From Microseira wollei NIES-4236 (GTDB lineage: Bacteria > Cyanobacteriota > Cyanobacteriia > Cyanobacteriales > Aerosakkonemataceae), in the NCBI RefSeq assembly GCF_020521235.1, contig NZ_BLAY01000031.1:1-64000 (forward strand): 64,000 nucleotides of DNA. Direction: 5' to 3'. This document shows, piece by piece, positions 24,453-33,647 of this stretch (position 1 is its first letter; each line of letters opens with the position of its first letter). The translations under genes were made by a program, and so were the position numbers. The notes under the pieces were generated by a model, which was given only the letters and a program-made list of their open reading frames with translations, ran no database searches and was not told the DNA's origin.

Positions 24453-25992
24453 ATGGCTCGGAAGAAAACCCCATCATTCATAACTGAAATCCCATTAATT
24501 GTGGATAGCAAGCAAGAAAAAGAGTTGTTGTCAAAGCTTGAGGCATCTAGACAACTATATAACGCTTGCCTTAATGAAGCAATAGTTAGGATGGAGTTGG
24601 TACGTAATTCCGAGGCATTTAAGGCTGCTAAAAAAAATATCAAATCAAAGAAAAAAGATTGATGCTTTTAGTGCGGCACGTCAAGCTTACCGTTATTCCG
24701 ATTACGATATACAAGCCTATGCCACGATAGTAGCAAAATCATCAAAATGGATTGCCGAAAAAATTGATTCCAATACTCAACAGACGATTGCTAAAAGAGC
24801 ATTCCTAGCATCAGAAAGAGTCATATTTGGACGGGCAAAAAAAGTTCGATTCAAAGTACCCAGCCGTTTCCGTTCTGTTGAGGGTAAAACCAATAAGCAA
24901 GGTATACGCTGGAAAGATAATCAATTGTGTTGGGGTAGCTTAAAGCTACGCTCAATCATTGATGAGTTAAATCCAGTTATCATGCATGGGTTGCAATCTC
25001 CTATTAAGTATGTCCGCATATTATGGAGGGAATCAAACGGTAAACGTCGTTGGTATGCTCAAATTATCAATGAAGGACAACCATATCAAAAAGAAAAAAA
25101 TTATGTTTCTGATGGTTTGATTGGGCTTGACCTAAACATTTCTAACATTGCTTTTGTCGGTGATAAAAAAGCAGGCTTGTTACCTGCGGAAAAAGTACCC
25201 ACATACGAGCAAGAAATTGCTGTAATACAAAGAAAAATGCAGCGCTCCCAACGGGTAAATAATCCAGACAATTACGAGCCAGACTCAGAAATCAAGAGAG
25301 GACATCGTACCGTTAAGAAAAAAGGTAAAGTTAAAAAAGGCAAGCGTGAATGGAAGCGTTCTAGAAATTACAAGAAAGCGGCTAGAAAGAAACATGAGTT
25401 ACAACGCAAAAAGGCAGCATATGCCAAATATAAGAATCGTGAGATAGTAAACGGAATCTTACGATATGGTAAAAATATTAAGACTGAGCGTGTCTCAGTA
25501 AAAGGCTGGCAGAAACGATACGGTAAAGCTATTTCTGCCAAATCTCCAGGATTTGTACAATCAGAGCTTTTCCGCAAAGCTGAGAATGCTGGTGGGTCTG
25601 TTCACAAGTTCTCTACTCAAAAAACTGCACTATCGCAAACTCATTTAGATGGTAGTCGTACTAAGAAATCGCTATCTGAACGAGTTCATCATGATGCAAC
25701 TGGTATTGAAATGCATCGCGATCTGTTTAGTGCGTATTTGAGTAGGTACGTTAATCAAGACGATAAACTGTCATTGCAAGATGCCCGTGACGGGTATCGT
25801 GGGGCGGAGTCGCTCCTATTGGAGGCATGGCAGGAGTCTCTAAACCGCAAACAAGTAAGCTCGTCTGAAAGTGGGTTGATTGCCCCAGAGCGGCTCTCCG
25901 ACAAGCTGAAAAACGTTGACCAGATAGCCAACGCGCGGGAGTTCGGGCAACAAGTCAACGCCAACTTTCAGCCAGAATCCACGAGCTTATAG
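24453..25992 (+). pseudogene. TnpB-like IS605/IS1341-type protein, frameshifted in an A-run
   Basis: ATG 24453 has a perfect anti-16S match AAGGAGGTGAT nine bases upstream. Frame one runs to TGA at 24662 (SKQEKELLSKLEASRQLYNA, then KKNIKSKKKD). The frame then resumes one base on as KIDAFSAARQAYRYSDYDIQ and continues to 25992. It contains RuvC-I GLIGLDLNISNIAFVGDKKA, a Lys/Arg-rich block, the KTERVSVKGWQKRYG region and a C-terminal HRDLFSAYLSRY. The shift lies in GAAAAAAG, so losing one A in the transcript would restore the frame. Zinc-ribbon cysteines usual in this family are absent (QTHLDGSRTKKSLSERVHH). Confidence 0.85.
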
Positions 25993-25999
25993 CTCGTGG
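25979..25999. other. Terminal hairpin of the TnpB-like element
   Basis: CCACGAGCT-TAT-AGCTCGTGG is a perfect 9-bp stem with a 3-nt loop, overlapping the TnpB stop region. Subterminal hairpins at the right end are typical of IS200/IS605-type elements and of their guide RNA scaffold. The element end is therefore probably close to 26000. Confidence 0.65.
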
Positions 26000-26044
26000 T
26001 GTGGCTCAATAGAGGATTTAGCAGATTGATCCAGTATCCACGCA

Positions 26045-28798
26045 TCAAAATTTGCCTCGAACTAGAATCACCGTACAATCACAACCACGAGCGATCGCAC
26101 AGGGAATATTCCCCTTAATTGCCTGTTCCAGGAAACCCTCGCGGGAAGCACCCAGCAGAACAACATCGGACCCGTCGAATTGAGCCAGCTGCGTCACCGC
26201 TTCTGACACTGAATTGCCTCGGATGTGAGTTCCCAGGACGGGAATGGGTGCCTTTCGCCCAGACTTACCTTTCCAAACACCGGAGTGAGAGTCTAGTTGC
26301 TGCCGTAAATTTTGGGCAGCGCGATCGAGTACCGGCGTAATCGGTATGGCTTCAGAGGGTTTGAAAACCTGGCAAAGTCGGATTTTGGGCGCATAACCCA
26401 GGGCAACGAGTGCCGGAAGGAGTCGAACAGCGCACTCGGCATTGGGACCACCCCCCATCGGCACCAACCAGCGATCCCATAAGGGAATCGGACATTGGGC
26501 ATAGGAAGAAGACGCGGTGACAGGGAGACGCGGCGACGCGGTGACATCTTTACTCTCTGCGTCAGAGTGTCCCCGCGCCTCCCTGTCTTCTTCCCCATTA
26601 CCCCGCGTAGCACCCAATTTGACCAGAACCACCTCGCAGGCGGCTTGCCGAATCGCGGTATCGATCGCACTGCCAAAAATGCGACCGGGGCTGGGGGGTT
26701 CGGCATTCCAGCCCATGACGAGTAAATCGATATGCTCAATTTCGATCGTTTCTAAAATCGCAAAAGCCACATCGTGGGCGACGCGCACCTCTGTGTGAAC
26801 CGGCAAGTGCCACTGGCGCCCGATACTTTCTGCCTTTCGCAGCAAGCGGCGGCTAGAGGTCGTCCGCACGGGGGTTTCTTCCGGAGAGTTATGGCGCCCG
26901 ACTAAGATAATTTGCAGACAAACGAGTTCGTAGTCGCGATCGCGCGCAATAGCAGCCGCGATTTGCAACAGTGCATCGGCAGTGTGGGGGTTCGCCAACG
27001 GCACCAACAGACGACCTTTGCCCACCGATGGGGAACGTGTCTGATAAACTACATAAGAAGGTTGGGGACGCGGCCCAATCTCCATATTTTTACCCCCCAG
27101 CCGATCGGCTTCCACTCGAATAATATCGGCACGAGTAATAATTCCAACCAGCTTTCGACCCTCCACTACGGGTAACCGGCTGAGTTGATAGCGGTTGAGC
27201 AGATAAAGCACATCTGCCAAAGTCGCTTTAGTTCCCACCGTTACGGGTTTTGGCGTCATGATTGCTTCCAGGAGCGTATCTGGAGGCAGGGCGCGTCGAT
27301 CGATAGCGGCTAGGTCGCTCTGGGTGATAATTCCTACCAACTTGCCGTTGTCAACGACGGGAAACCCTCGGTGATGCGATCGCGAGAACGCTTGCACCGC
27401 TTCATCAACCCTCATCTTGCTGCTGAGGGTTTCCACCCGTTGTTGCATCACATCTGATGCCTTCAGTTGGGTTAAAATCCCTTCCTTGGGGGTAGCTTTA
27501 TCGAGTTTAATGCCGTTCAATTCCAAGATGCGGTCATAAATTGACCCAGATTTAATCGCGTCGGCAACTAGGTAGGAAGTAACAGAACCGATCATCAGCG
27601 GTAGCAGCAAATTAAAATCGGTCGTCATCTCGAATACGATGGCGATCGCCGTGATCGGGGCTTTGGAAACAGCGCCAAAAAATGCTCCCATCCCTGCCAA
27701 AGCGTAAGTCGTCGGCGTACCATATCCCACCATATTGGTTTCCAACAGTCCCACCAGGTAACCCAGCGCCGAACCCAACATCAAGGAGGGCGCAAATAAA
27801 CCCCCCGGTGCGCCAGAACCAAAGGCGATGAGGGTGAGGCCGAATTGGGCGACAAAAGCGATCGCCGCCAACTGTGGGCTAGCTTCACCCGCGAGCAAAA
27901 ATTCCCGCATTCCCGTGTTATCCCGGAAGAAAACCGGCAACAATGCCACAATGGCGCCAGAAACCATCCCAGCGAGTCCTACCCGGAAAGGCAAACTCAG
28001 TCGCACCACGCGCTGATAAAATTTCAAGCTGGCGAAAATCCCCTGACAAAACAGCGCCCCCAACAACCCGCAAGCGACTCCCAGCAACAGGTAAAAAGGG
28101 ATTTCGGGTATGGAAAAGCTAGTTTGAGAAGCTGTCAATTGCAGGTTAAGTTCGAGCGATCGCCCGCCCAACAGTCGGGAAACCACCCCGCCGATAAACG
28201 AAGCCAAAATAGCCGTACCTAGGGTAAAGCTAGAGACATCGTGCAGCAGTTCTTCAATCGCGAACAACACCCCAGCCAGGGGTGCGTTAAACGCAGCGGC
28301 TAAACCCGCCCCCGCACCGGCTGCAATCATTTGGCGGCGGTGATCGGGAGAGGTGGGGATCAGGGCGCTGAGTTGTCCGGCTAAAGCCGCTCCCACTTGG
28401 ACGGTAGGCCCTTGTCTGCCGATAGCCAATCCGGAACCCAGCGCCAAAATGCAGCTGAGTAATTTAACTAAGGCGACCCGTAAATCTAGGGCGATGGGAA
28501 AAGAAGCCAGCGCCGCCTTGACTTGGGGAATGCCACTCCCCTTCGCCTCGGTAGCAAAGCGATCCACCAACCAACCAGCCAAAAATCCGAACGAGAAGCC
28601 AACTGCTGGCAAGACTATACCAGCGGGTGCGAGGTGAGATACAGACACTCGCCATCCCCCAAGCCATCCCGATGCCACCTTCAGAAATACAGCCGCTAAA
28701 GCGGCAACTAAACCGATCAGACAAGCTTCGGCGATCGCCAACCGGCGTCTGGGGCGAAATGTCTGACGCAAGCCTTTGGGAATGGACAGAGGCCACAT
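26045..28798 (-). CDS. ClC chloride channel/transporter with CBS pair and two Usp domains
   Basis: This 917-residue inner-membrane protein has the ClC motifs GSGIP (87-91), GRQGPTVQVG (127-136) and GSGAPGGLF (327-335). FNAPLAGVLFAIEE carries the inner Glu pair near 182-183. CBS1 and CBS2 span ~447-562 (HHRGFPVVDNGKLVGIITQS; LSRLPVVEGRKLVGIITRAD). Two universal-stress-protein-like domains follow (~588-730 and ~770-917). The external gating Glu, normally in GREGP, is Gln129 here. In E. coli ClC the E148Q change abolishes proton coupling, so this one may act as a channel (inference). It is convergent with the TnpB element and closely follows a PmbA/TldD gene on the same strand. Confidence 0.92.
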   Translation of the reverse strand: MWPLSIPKGLRQTFRPRRRLAIAEACLIGLVAALAAVFLKVASGWLGGWRVSVSHLAPAGIVLPAVGFSFGFLAGWLVDRFATEAKGSGIPQVKAALASFPIALDLRVALVKLLSCILALGSGLAIGRQGPTVQVGAALAGQLSALIPTSPDHRRQMIAAGAGAGLAAAFNAPLAGVLFAIEELLHDVSSFTLGTAILASFIGGVVSRLLGGRSLELNLQLTASQTSFSIPEIPFYLLLGVACGLLGALFCQGIFASLKFYQRVVRLSLPFRVGLAGMVSGAIVALLPVFFRDNTGMREFLLAGEASPQLAAIAFVAQFGLTLIAFGSGAPGGLFAPSLMLGSALGYLVGLLETNMVGYGTPTTYALAGMGAFFGAVSKAPITAIAIVFEMTTDFNLLLPLMIGSVTSYLVADAIKSGSIYDRILELNGIKLDKATPKEGILTQLKASDVMQQRVETLSSKMRVDEAVQAFSRSHHRGFPVVDNGKLVGIITQSDLAAIDRRALPPDTLLEAIMTPKPVTVGTKATLADVLYLLNRYQLSRLPVVEGRKLVGIITRADIIRVEADRLGGKNMEIGPRPQPSYVVYQTRSPSVGKGRLLVPLANPHTADALLQIAAAIARDRDYELVCLQIILVGRHNSPEETPVRTTSSRRLLRKAESIGRQWHLPVHTEVRVAHDVAFAILETIEIEHIDLLVMGWNAEPPSPGRIFGSAIDTAIRQAACEVVLVKLGATRGNGEEDREARGHSDAESKDVTASPRLPVTASSSYAQCPIPLWDRWLVPMGGGPNAECAVRLLPALVALGYAPKIRLCQVFKPSEAIPITPVLDRAAQNLRQQLDSHSGVWKGKSGRKAPIPVLGTHIRGNSVSEAVTQLAQFDGSDVVLLGASREGFLEQAIKGNIPCAIARGCDCTVILVRGKF

Positions 28799-28877
28799 AT
28801 TACGTAGTGGCTAATGGCTAATGGCTAATGGGCAATTAGCAATCAGCAATTAGCAATCAGCAATTACCCATTCCATA

Positions 28878-30191
28878 TTAAGAACTTTTACCCGTTACGG
28901 ATAAACCTTCAACAATCAAAGAGGGTGTAAAACAAGAACCGTTCCACTCCCCATCGCCTCCCAGTGCGACGAGTTGCTTGAGTGCTGCGTAGACGTTACC
29001 GGCTACCATCGTATCTTTGACCCGGCCTACAACTTGACCTCGCTGAACCCGATAGCCCAAATCCACGTTAATCGAAAAGTCCCCAGAAATCCCGGCGCCG
29101 CCGCCCAACATCTGATCCACGACCAATCCATCATCCAGCTGCTGCATCAAGTCGGGCAAAGTGCCAATACCCGGTTGCACGAGCATGTTATACAAACCAG
29201 GGGTGGGATAGCTGCCTAAATCCGGACGGAATCCGTTGCCTGTAGTGCCGCTACTCAGTTGGCGACCTGTGGTACGGTCGGTATAAAACAGCTGCAAAAT
29301 GCCGTTTTTGATCAAGGTGAGGGGTTGGGTTTGAGTACCTTCATCGTCAAACGGGCAGCTGTAGGGGCCAGCTTCGGGTTGCTGGGAAACCGTGATATGG
29401 CGATGGGTGACAGCTAGGCCCAAGCGATCGCTCCAAGGGGAAGCACCTTCCAAAACCCGCTTGCCATTGAGGGCAGCCGAAACCGTTGCCCAGAGCATAT
29501 CGGCGGCTTTGGCCGTAAACAAAACGGGGACGCGACCGATGGGGGGCGAGATGTTTTCTTTTGCCCAATCCAACCGCTGTAATATTTGCTGCGCTAATAC
29601 CGCAGGTTCGAGTAGATCCCGTTGGGTTTGACCGTCGGAAACGCTTAAAAAATCCTCACCCCGCACCCATTCTGCTGCCACATAGCAGCTGAGCGTGGTA
29701 TCCGTATAGCTGTAATCGAGTCCTTCTGAGTTAAGCAGGCGGGTGCTTTCAACTTCGCATTCCCACTCGCTGCTGACTAAGACTTCTGCGTGGACGTCTC
29801 GAATCAGCGCGATTGCTTCTTTTCCCCAAGTGACTAACTGTTCTACTGGCACCGCTTCTCCCAAGTCAGGATATGACTTTGTTGAGCCACTGGTCAGTTC
29901 CACAGTTTCGGGTTCGTTGAGAGAAGACAGCGCCATCGCTCGTTCTACTAAGGCTTGCGCTTCCAGCGGCCCATAAGCAACTGCTAAACCGGGACGTCCA
30001 TCCAACCACAGCCGCAGCGCCGTTCCTTCAGATTGAGCGCTTTCTAGCTGCTTGAGACGGTTAGCTTCAAAAAATACTGGTTTAGTATGCGATCGCGACT
30101 GATAAACCTCAGCCGCTTGAGCCCCGGCTTTTTTGGCTAATTCGATCAGCTGTTCTGCCTGTGCCTCTTGTGGCAAATCGTGAGACCCCAT
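28878..30191 (-). CDS. TldD/PmbA family protein (PmbA-type subunit)
   Basis: The 437-residue protein has the family layout: an N-terminal domain (EQLIELAKKAGAQAAEVYQS, HTKPVFFEANRLKQLESAQS), a middle domain, and a C-terminal barrel with PYSCPFDDEGTQTQPLTLIK, SGTTGNGFRPDLG and GDFSINVDLGYRVQRGQVVG. TldD and PmbA form a metalloprotease that processes peptides such as microcin B17 and degrades antitoxins. The HEXXXH motif of the TldD subunit is absent, so this is the PmbA-like partner. No TldD gene is in the window. It is upstream of the ClC gene, 79 bases away. Confidence 0.88.
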   Translation of the reverse strand: MGSHDLPQEAQAEQLIELAKKAGAQAAEVYQSRSHTKPVFFEANRLKQLESAQSEGTALRLWLDGRPGLAVAYGPLEAQALVERAMALSSLNEPETVELTSGSTKSYPDLGEAVPVEQLVTWGKEAIALIRDVHAEVLVSSEWECEVESTRLLNSEGLDYSYTDTTLSCYVAAEWVRGEDFLSVSDGQTQRDLLEPAVLAQQILQRLDWAKENISPPIGRVPVLFTAKAADMLWATVSAALNGKRVLEGASPWSDRLGLAVTHRHITVSQQPEAGPYSCPFDDEGTQTQPLTLIKNGILQLFYTDRTTGRQLSSGTTGNGFRPDLGSYPTPGLYNMLVQPGIGTLPDLMQQLDDGLVVDQMLGGGAGISGDFSINVDLGYRVQRGQVVGRVKDTMVAGNVYAALKQLVALGGDGEWNGSCFTPSLIVEGLSVTGKSS

Positions 30192-30453
30192 ATCCTGCCG
30201 TGGAATAGATTGGTGGAACCGCCAAGACCCTTAGAAAGGATAAAGCTTCAAGGATATAACCAGCCGCAGAAATCCCGCTCGCCCAAGCTTATCCTTGTCT
30301 GCTAATACCCCTCTAATGTCTTTCTGGTTAATTTTCCCAGTCTATGGGGATCAACTGAAATAGTTTTTCAACGGGTACTTGTTGAAGAGGACGGGTCGAA
30401 TGGGAGACAAGGGAGAGCGGTGAGTTCTCCAGAAACATTCCCCCCCTCGACCT
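30192..30453. other. Short intergenic region
   Basis: There is no gene. An inverted repeat-like ACCCTTAGAAAGGATAAAGC lies near 30227. The right edge passes into the octamer microsatellite. Confidence 0.4.
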
Positions 30454-30545
30454 GTCCCCGAGTCCCCGAGTCCCCGAGTCCCCGAGTCCCCGAGTCCCCG
30501 AGTCCCCCCGTCCCCGAGTCCCCGAGTCCCCGAGTCCCCGAGTCC
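30454..30545. repeat. 8-bp microsatellite (GTCCCCGA)n
   Basis: About eleven consecutive copies of the octamer GTCCCCGA are present, with one irregular GTCCCCCC step near 30507. Because 8 is not a multiple of 3, frames read through it change with copy number. The frames that cross it on both strands (Pro-Ser-Pro or Gly-Asp-Ser repeats) are therefore artefacts. It starts a few bases downstream of the stop of the Atab2-like gene. Confidence 0.95.
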
Positions 30546-30553
30546 GTGTCTCG

Positions 30554-31417
30554 TCACCCATTCCCCAATTCCTGCAACAGCCAAAAACCGGCAAAAGATT
30601 CTGCTTGCGGATCGGATTGCACGGCTAAAAAATGCACCCCCTGTGCCTTCTGCTTCGCTTGTTCAAACCCTTTGGCTTCTGCTAGCAGCGCCCGATCTTT
30701 TAGATTCGCCAGTATCCAGCGATCGCTCACTCCCGTTTCCAGCAGCAATCGGTCTTTTTCACTGTCAATTTTGATACTTGCTAAATCCAACCCGGAGAGC
30801 CACCCAGCCAAGGGCAAGGCTCTAGGCGAGAAAATTATCAAGCCGGGAATCTTCGTATCCGGGGTTATTCCTAGATTTTTCCACGGAAAAGCTTCCCGAA
30901 AGTCAATTTCCCACTCGTGCATTTCCTCAAATGCCGATGCCTCTAAAGTTACAAATGCCCACTGCTGTCCCACCAAGGCATCCGGTAAAGATTCGGGTGC
31001 TTGGGTTGGCATTTGAACCGAAGGATTGGGGACATTTGCCTGAAAACCGGGATGGTTGGGGTATACTTCCCGCATCCGCGTATCGAGCCACCGATTCAGG
31101 GTAAACGTACGCCGACTGGGAGCGACTGAAATACCCAAATCATTGCAGGCTTTGGTAATCATGTTGTTCATTTGGGTGCGGAAAAAGCGGATTTTTTGGG
31201 GAGATTGCCCAGATTGAGCCATTGCCTCCTCTAGTGCCTGCCGCAACCACACAGAATTCACCTGCGTATTAGAACAATACTGAGCATAGCGGAAGGTAGA
31301 CTCCGGCTCGTCCCGCACTTCTAGGGGACTTTCGCATATCAGCACTTCCCATACTTTTTTCTTGTTTTCGTCCAGGATTGGACGGGAATAGAAATCGAGT
31401 TCCCAAATTTTACCCAT
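30554..31417 (-). CDS. Tab2/Atab2 family RNA-binding protein
   Basis: The protein has 287 residues from ATG 31417 (MGKIWELDFYSRPILDENKK), the usual start in cyanobacteria. Further motifs are KVWEVLICESPLE, KIRFFRTQMNNMITKACNDL, APSRRTFTLNRWLDTR and, near the end, DRLLLETGVSDRWILANLKD. Plant and algal Tab2/Atab2 bind RNA and help translate photosystem mRNAs such as psaB, and the cyanobacterial members (DUF1092) are little studied. Upstream ATGs at 31450 (with AAGGCGG nearby) and 31483 remain possible. A diverged fragment of this gene lies at 32926-33083 beyond the next gene. Confidence 0.9.
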   Translation of the reverse strand: MGKIWELDFYSRPILDENKKKVWEVLICESPLEVRDEPESTFRYAQYCSNTQVNSVWLRQALEEAMAQSGQSPQKIRFFRTQMNNMITKACNDLGISVAPSRRTFTLNRWLDTRMREVYPNHPGFQANVPNPSVQMPTQAPESLPDALVGQQWAFVTLEASAFEEMHEWEIDFREAFPWKNLGITPDTKIPGLIIFSPRALPLAGWLSGLDLASIKIDSEKDRLLLETGVSDRWILANLKDRALLAEAKGFEQAKQKAQGVHFLAVQSDPQAESFAGFWLLQELGNG

Positions 31418-31637
31418 GCCGCGCTGTATCAATCTGGCTTCTGACTTCATCTTACCGCCTTGCGGGTTCATGGTTTCAGCCACTTCAACCGGCAGTATGG
31501 GTTGAATTTGATGCTAAATTAGGAAAAATTTCTCAACTCTTTTAGGCATCAGGCAAAATAGTGTTATAAAATCATCAAAAAAATCGTTTATATCATGGGT
31601 GCTTTCTTGGCAGTTTATTTCCTTAGAGGCTTAATTT

Positions 31638-32891
31638 ATGTTATGCCAAAATCAGGTTCAAAACATTCATAAAAATTGGGCTTTTTGGATTGTAACCATC
31701 CACTTTTTAGCCCTGCTCGTTATAGGTATTTTAACCTCTCGTAGCGCCTTTAGTATTTTTGATATGGCTATATACTTCAGATACTCGACTAATTTGTTAA
31801 AAGGCCAGTTACCTTATGTTGACTTTAATCTAGAGTATCCACCCTTGGCTCTGCTAGCATTTGTTTTACCTCGACTCGTCACATTAGGACGTTCTTATTA
31901 TCTGTATCTAGTTTTATTTATGCTTGAAAATGTAGTACTTAGTACCGCGAATACACTGTTCTTACTACGTTTGATGCGCGGCTTTAATTATTCTAATAAT
32001 CGAAAAATATTAGCATTGCTATTTTACACATTATTTGCCTTAATTATTTCACCCGTTCTCCTCTGGCGTTATGATTTATTTCCAACGCTCTTCACAGTTT
32101 TAGCTTTATTGGCTGTAAGATATAATTATGCTGCATTAGCAGGTATAGCTATAGGATTGGGTATAGCTGCTAAACTTTATCCTGTTGTTTTGCTACCCGT
32201 CTTTACGGCTTACTATTTTGCCAATAAAGCCTACCGCTATTTATTAAATTTATGGGTGGGAACATTAAGTGCAGTCGCTCTAACTGTTCTACCATTTTTA
32301 ATAGCTACCCAGGGCAAGCTATTTTCATTTCTGACTTACCACAAAGAGCGAGGTTTACAGATCGAATCATTGCCAGCTGGCATCATTAGTTTGGCACACA
32401 ACTGGGGCTTAATCGAAATTACAACAATAAATAGCTACGGTTCGCGAAATATTGTCTCTCCGCTAGATGATACAGTGCTGAAGTTATTGCCTTGGTTGTT
32501 GCTATTAACTTACAGTCTTATGTTAATCTGTTGCCTGTACCGTTTTCGAGAAGATCGTTCTCAAAGCGATTTGGTTAAATTTAATAGTTTAATAGCCTAT
32601 ACCCTGAGCGCATTGTTATTATTTATTCTTACCAATAAGGTATTTTCACCGCAATACATAATATGGTTAATTCCTTTGGCCGCACTTTTAAAACCACGTC
32701 AAGCCGGTTTAATGCTAGCTATTTGTATTACAACCTTTATCTTCATGTCATACCCAAAAATGCCTTACCTTGATTCTGGTAAGATTCTGTGGCTAAATCT
32801 GAGAAATATATTAACCTTAGGATTGAGTCTATGGATATTTTTGGAGTACCTGCCTAGCTCAATTAAGAATATATTAAGACAAAATAAATAG
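31638..32891 (+). CDS. GT87-like multi-pass membrane glycosyltransferase (DUF2029)
   Basis: The 417-residue integral membrane protein has about ten hydrophobic helices. The first loop has DMAIYFRYSTNLLKGQLPYV and DFNLEYPPLALLAFVLPRL, the acidic/YPP pattern of GT-C polyprenol-phosphate-mannose-dependent enzymes of family GT87. Later segments include YAALAGIAIGLGIAAKLYPV and NKVFSPQYIIWLIPLAALL, also typical. The substrate would be a lipid-linked sugar at the outer membrane face, and the glycan is unknown. Upstream sequence is AT-rich with a TTAGAGGC box. The GC content is visibly lower than in the neighbours, suggesting a different origin. Confidence 0.85.
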   Translation: MLCQNQVQNIHKNWAFWIVTIHFLALLVIGILTSRSAFSIFDMAIYFRYSTNLLKGQLPYVDFNLEYPPLALLAFVLPRLVTLGRSYYLYLVLFMLENVVLSTANTLFLLRLMRGFNYSNNRKILALLFYTLFALIISPVLLWRYDLFPTLFTVLALLAVRYNYAALAGIAIGLGIAAKLYPVVLLPVFTAYYFANKAYRYLLNLWVGTLSAVALTVLPFLIATQGKLFSFLTYHKERGLQIESLPAGIISLAHNWGLIEITTINSYGSRNIVSPLDDTVLKLLPWLLLLTYSLMLICCLYRFREDRSQSDLVKFNSLIAYTLSALLLFILTNKVFSPQYIIWLIPLAALLKPRQAGLMLAICITTFIFMSYPKMPYLDSGKILWLNLRNILTLGLSLWIFLEYLPSSIKNILRQNK

Positions 32892-32925
32892 CACCTTCTG
32901 TTAAATGAAAAGTCCTGGAAAAGCA

Positions 32926-33083
32926 GGCATGTTATTCATTTGGGTGCGGAAGAAGCGGATTTTTTGAGGAGATTCGCGGATTGAGCAATGGCTGCCTCTA
33001 ACGCCTTCCGCAGCCAAACCGACTTGACAGAAGTATTAGAACAACGCTGAGCATACTGGAACATCGACTCTGGCTAGTCCCCC
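32926..33083 (-). pseudogene. Diverged partial copy of the Atab2-like gene
   Basis: This stretch aligns base for base with 31158-31320 inside the Atab2-like gene, in the same orientation. Shared blocks include CATTTGGGTGCGGAA, AAGCGGATTTTTTG and TATTAGAACAA. It covers the segment encoding KIRFFRTQMNN and the YAQYCSNTQVNSVWLRQALE region, with a stop and base changes, roughly three quarters identical by eye. It is a relic, separated from the parent by the GT87-like gene. Confidence 0.85.
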
Positions 33084-33090
33084 ACATCAA

Positions 33091-33232
33091 GCGGCACAAT
33101 TCCCTAATTCTGAGTTGGCCTTGATATGGCACTTTGTATCGCCTACTCCAGAACGCTCAGACACTTGCTTGAGAGTCCAAGCTTCGAGAGCAGCTAGTTC
33201 TCTCACCCGCAACCTAATCAATCCCATTGTTT
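33091..33232 (-). pseudogene. Remnants of two XRE regulator N-termini
   Basis: 33091-33133 resembles the first codons of the XRE gene at 33242-33466 (shared GCACAATTCCCT block, then TGATATGGCACT versus TGAAATGGCACT). 33128-33232, read on the minus strand from CAT 33232, gives MGLIRLRVRELAAL, TLKQVSERSGVG and then loses homology. That matches the first ~30 residues of the XRE protein at 34243-34455. These are leftovers of recombination among module copies. Confidence 0.75.
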
Positions 33233-33241
33233 CGTCGCAGC

Positions 33242-33466
33242 TTAGCTTAAGGTTTCATCGCCAGTCCACTCAATCAGTTCATCCAAAGAGCATTCTAAGG
33301 CTCGACAAACACGAAACAGCGGATCGGCATCCATGCGTAACAATGGCTGGTTTGCCCATCGATGGATCGTGTTGTAGTTGACTGAACTCAGCCTGGATAA
33401 CTTCGACATCGTTATCTTTTGGCGATCGCACAATTCCCTGATTCTCAGTTTGGCTTGAAATGGCAC
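33242..33466 (-). CDS. XRE-family regulator, module A
   Basis: The 74-residue Cro/C1-type HTH protein has LRIRELCDRQKITMSKLSRL, NYNTIHRWANQPLLRMD and CRALECSLDELIEWTGDE. It is divergently transcribed from the unknown-protein gene at 33648, with ~180 bp between them holding HIP1 octamers and a TATAATATAACA stretch that looks like a promoter. The same divergent arrangement recurs in module B, so it probably controls the neighbour and itself. Confidence 0.85.
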   Translation of the reverse strand: MPFQAKLRIRELCDRQKITMSKLSRLSSVNYNTIHRWANQPLLRMDADPLFRVCRALECSLDELIEWTGDETLS

Positions 33467-33647
33467 TGTTAACCGCTTGTATTCCTATAACTTTACAGTG
33501 TATAATATAACAGTTCTAATAAAAAGCGATCGCCACTCCGGAATCTAAAACTGAAGGGCGATCGCAAAGAGTTAGAACTCCCATAATCCAAGATGCATCT
33601 CCTTGGTACAGGAACTGATGCATCTGTTTCATACAGGAAAACTTCCT

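Noticed and set aside
24640-24670. Canonical -1 programmed frameshift at A AAA AAG in the TnpB gene
   Set aside because: The zero frame reads AAG AAA AAA GAT, so the register does not fit the -1 slippery rule; the needed shift is +1 (or loss of one A).
30328-30594. Gly-Asp-Ser or Pro-Ser-Pro repeat frames
   Set aside because: Artefacts of the 8-bp microsatellite; the frames differ between strands and have no start context.
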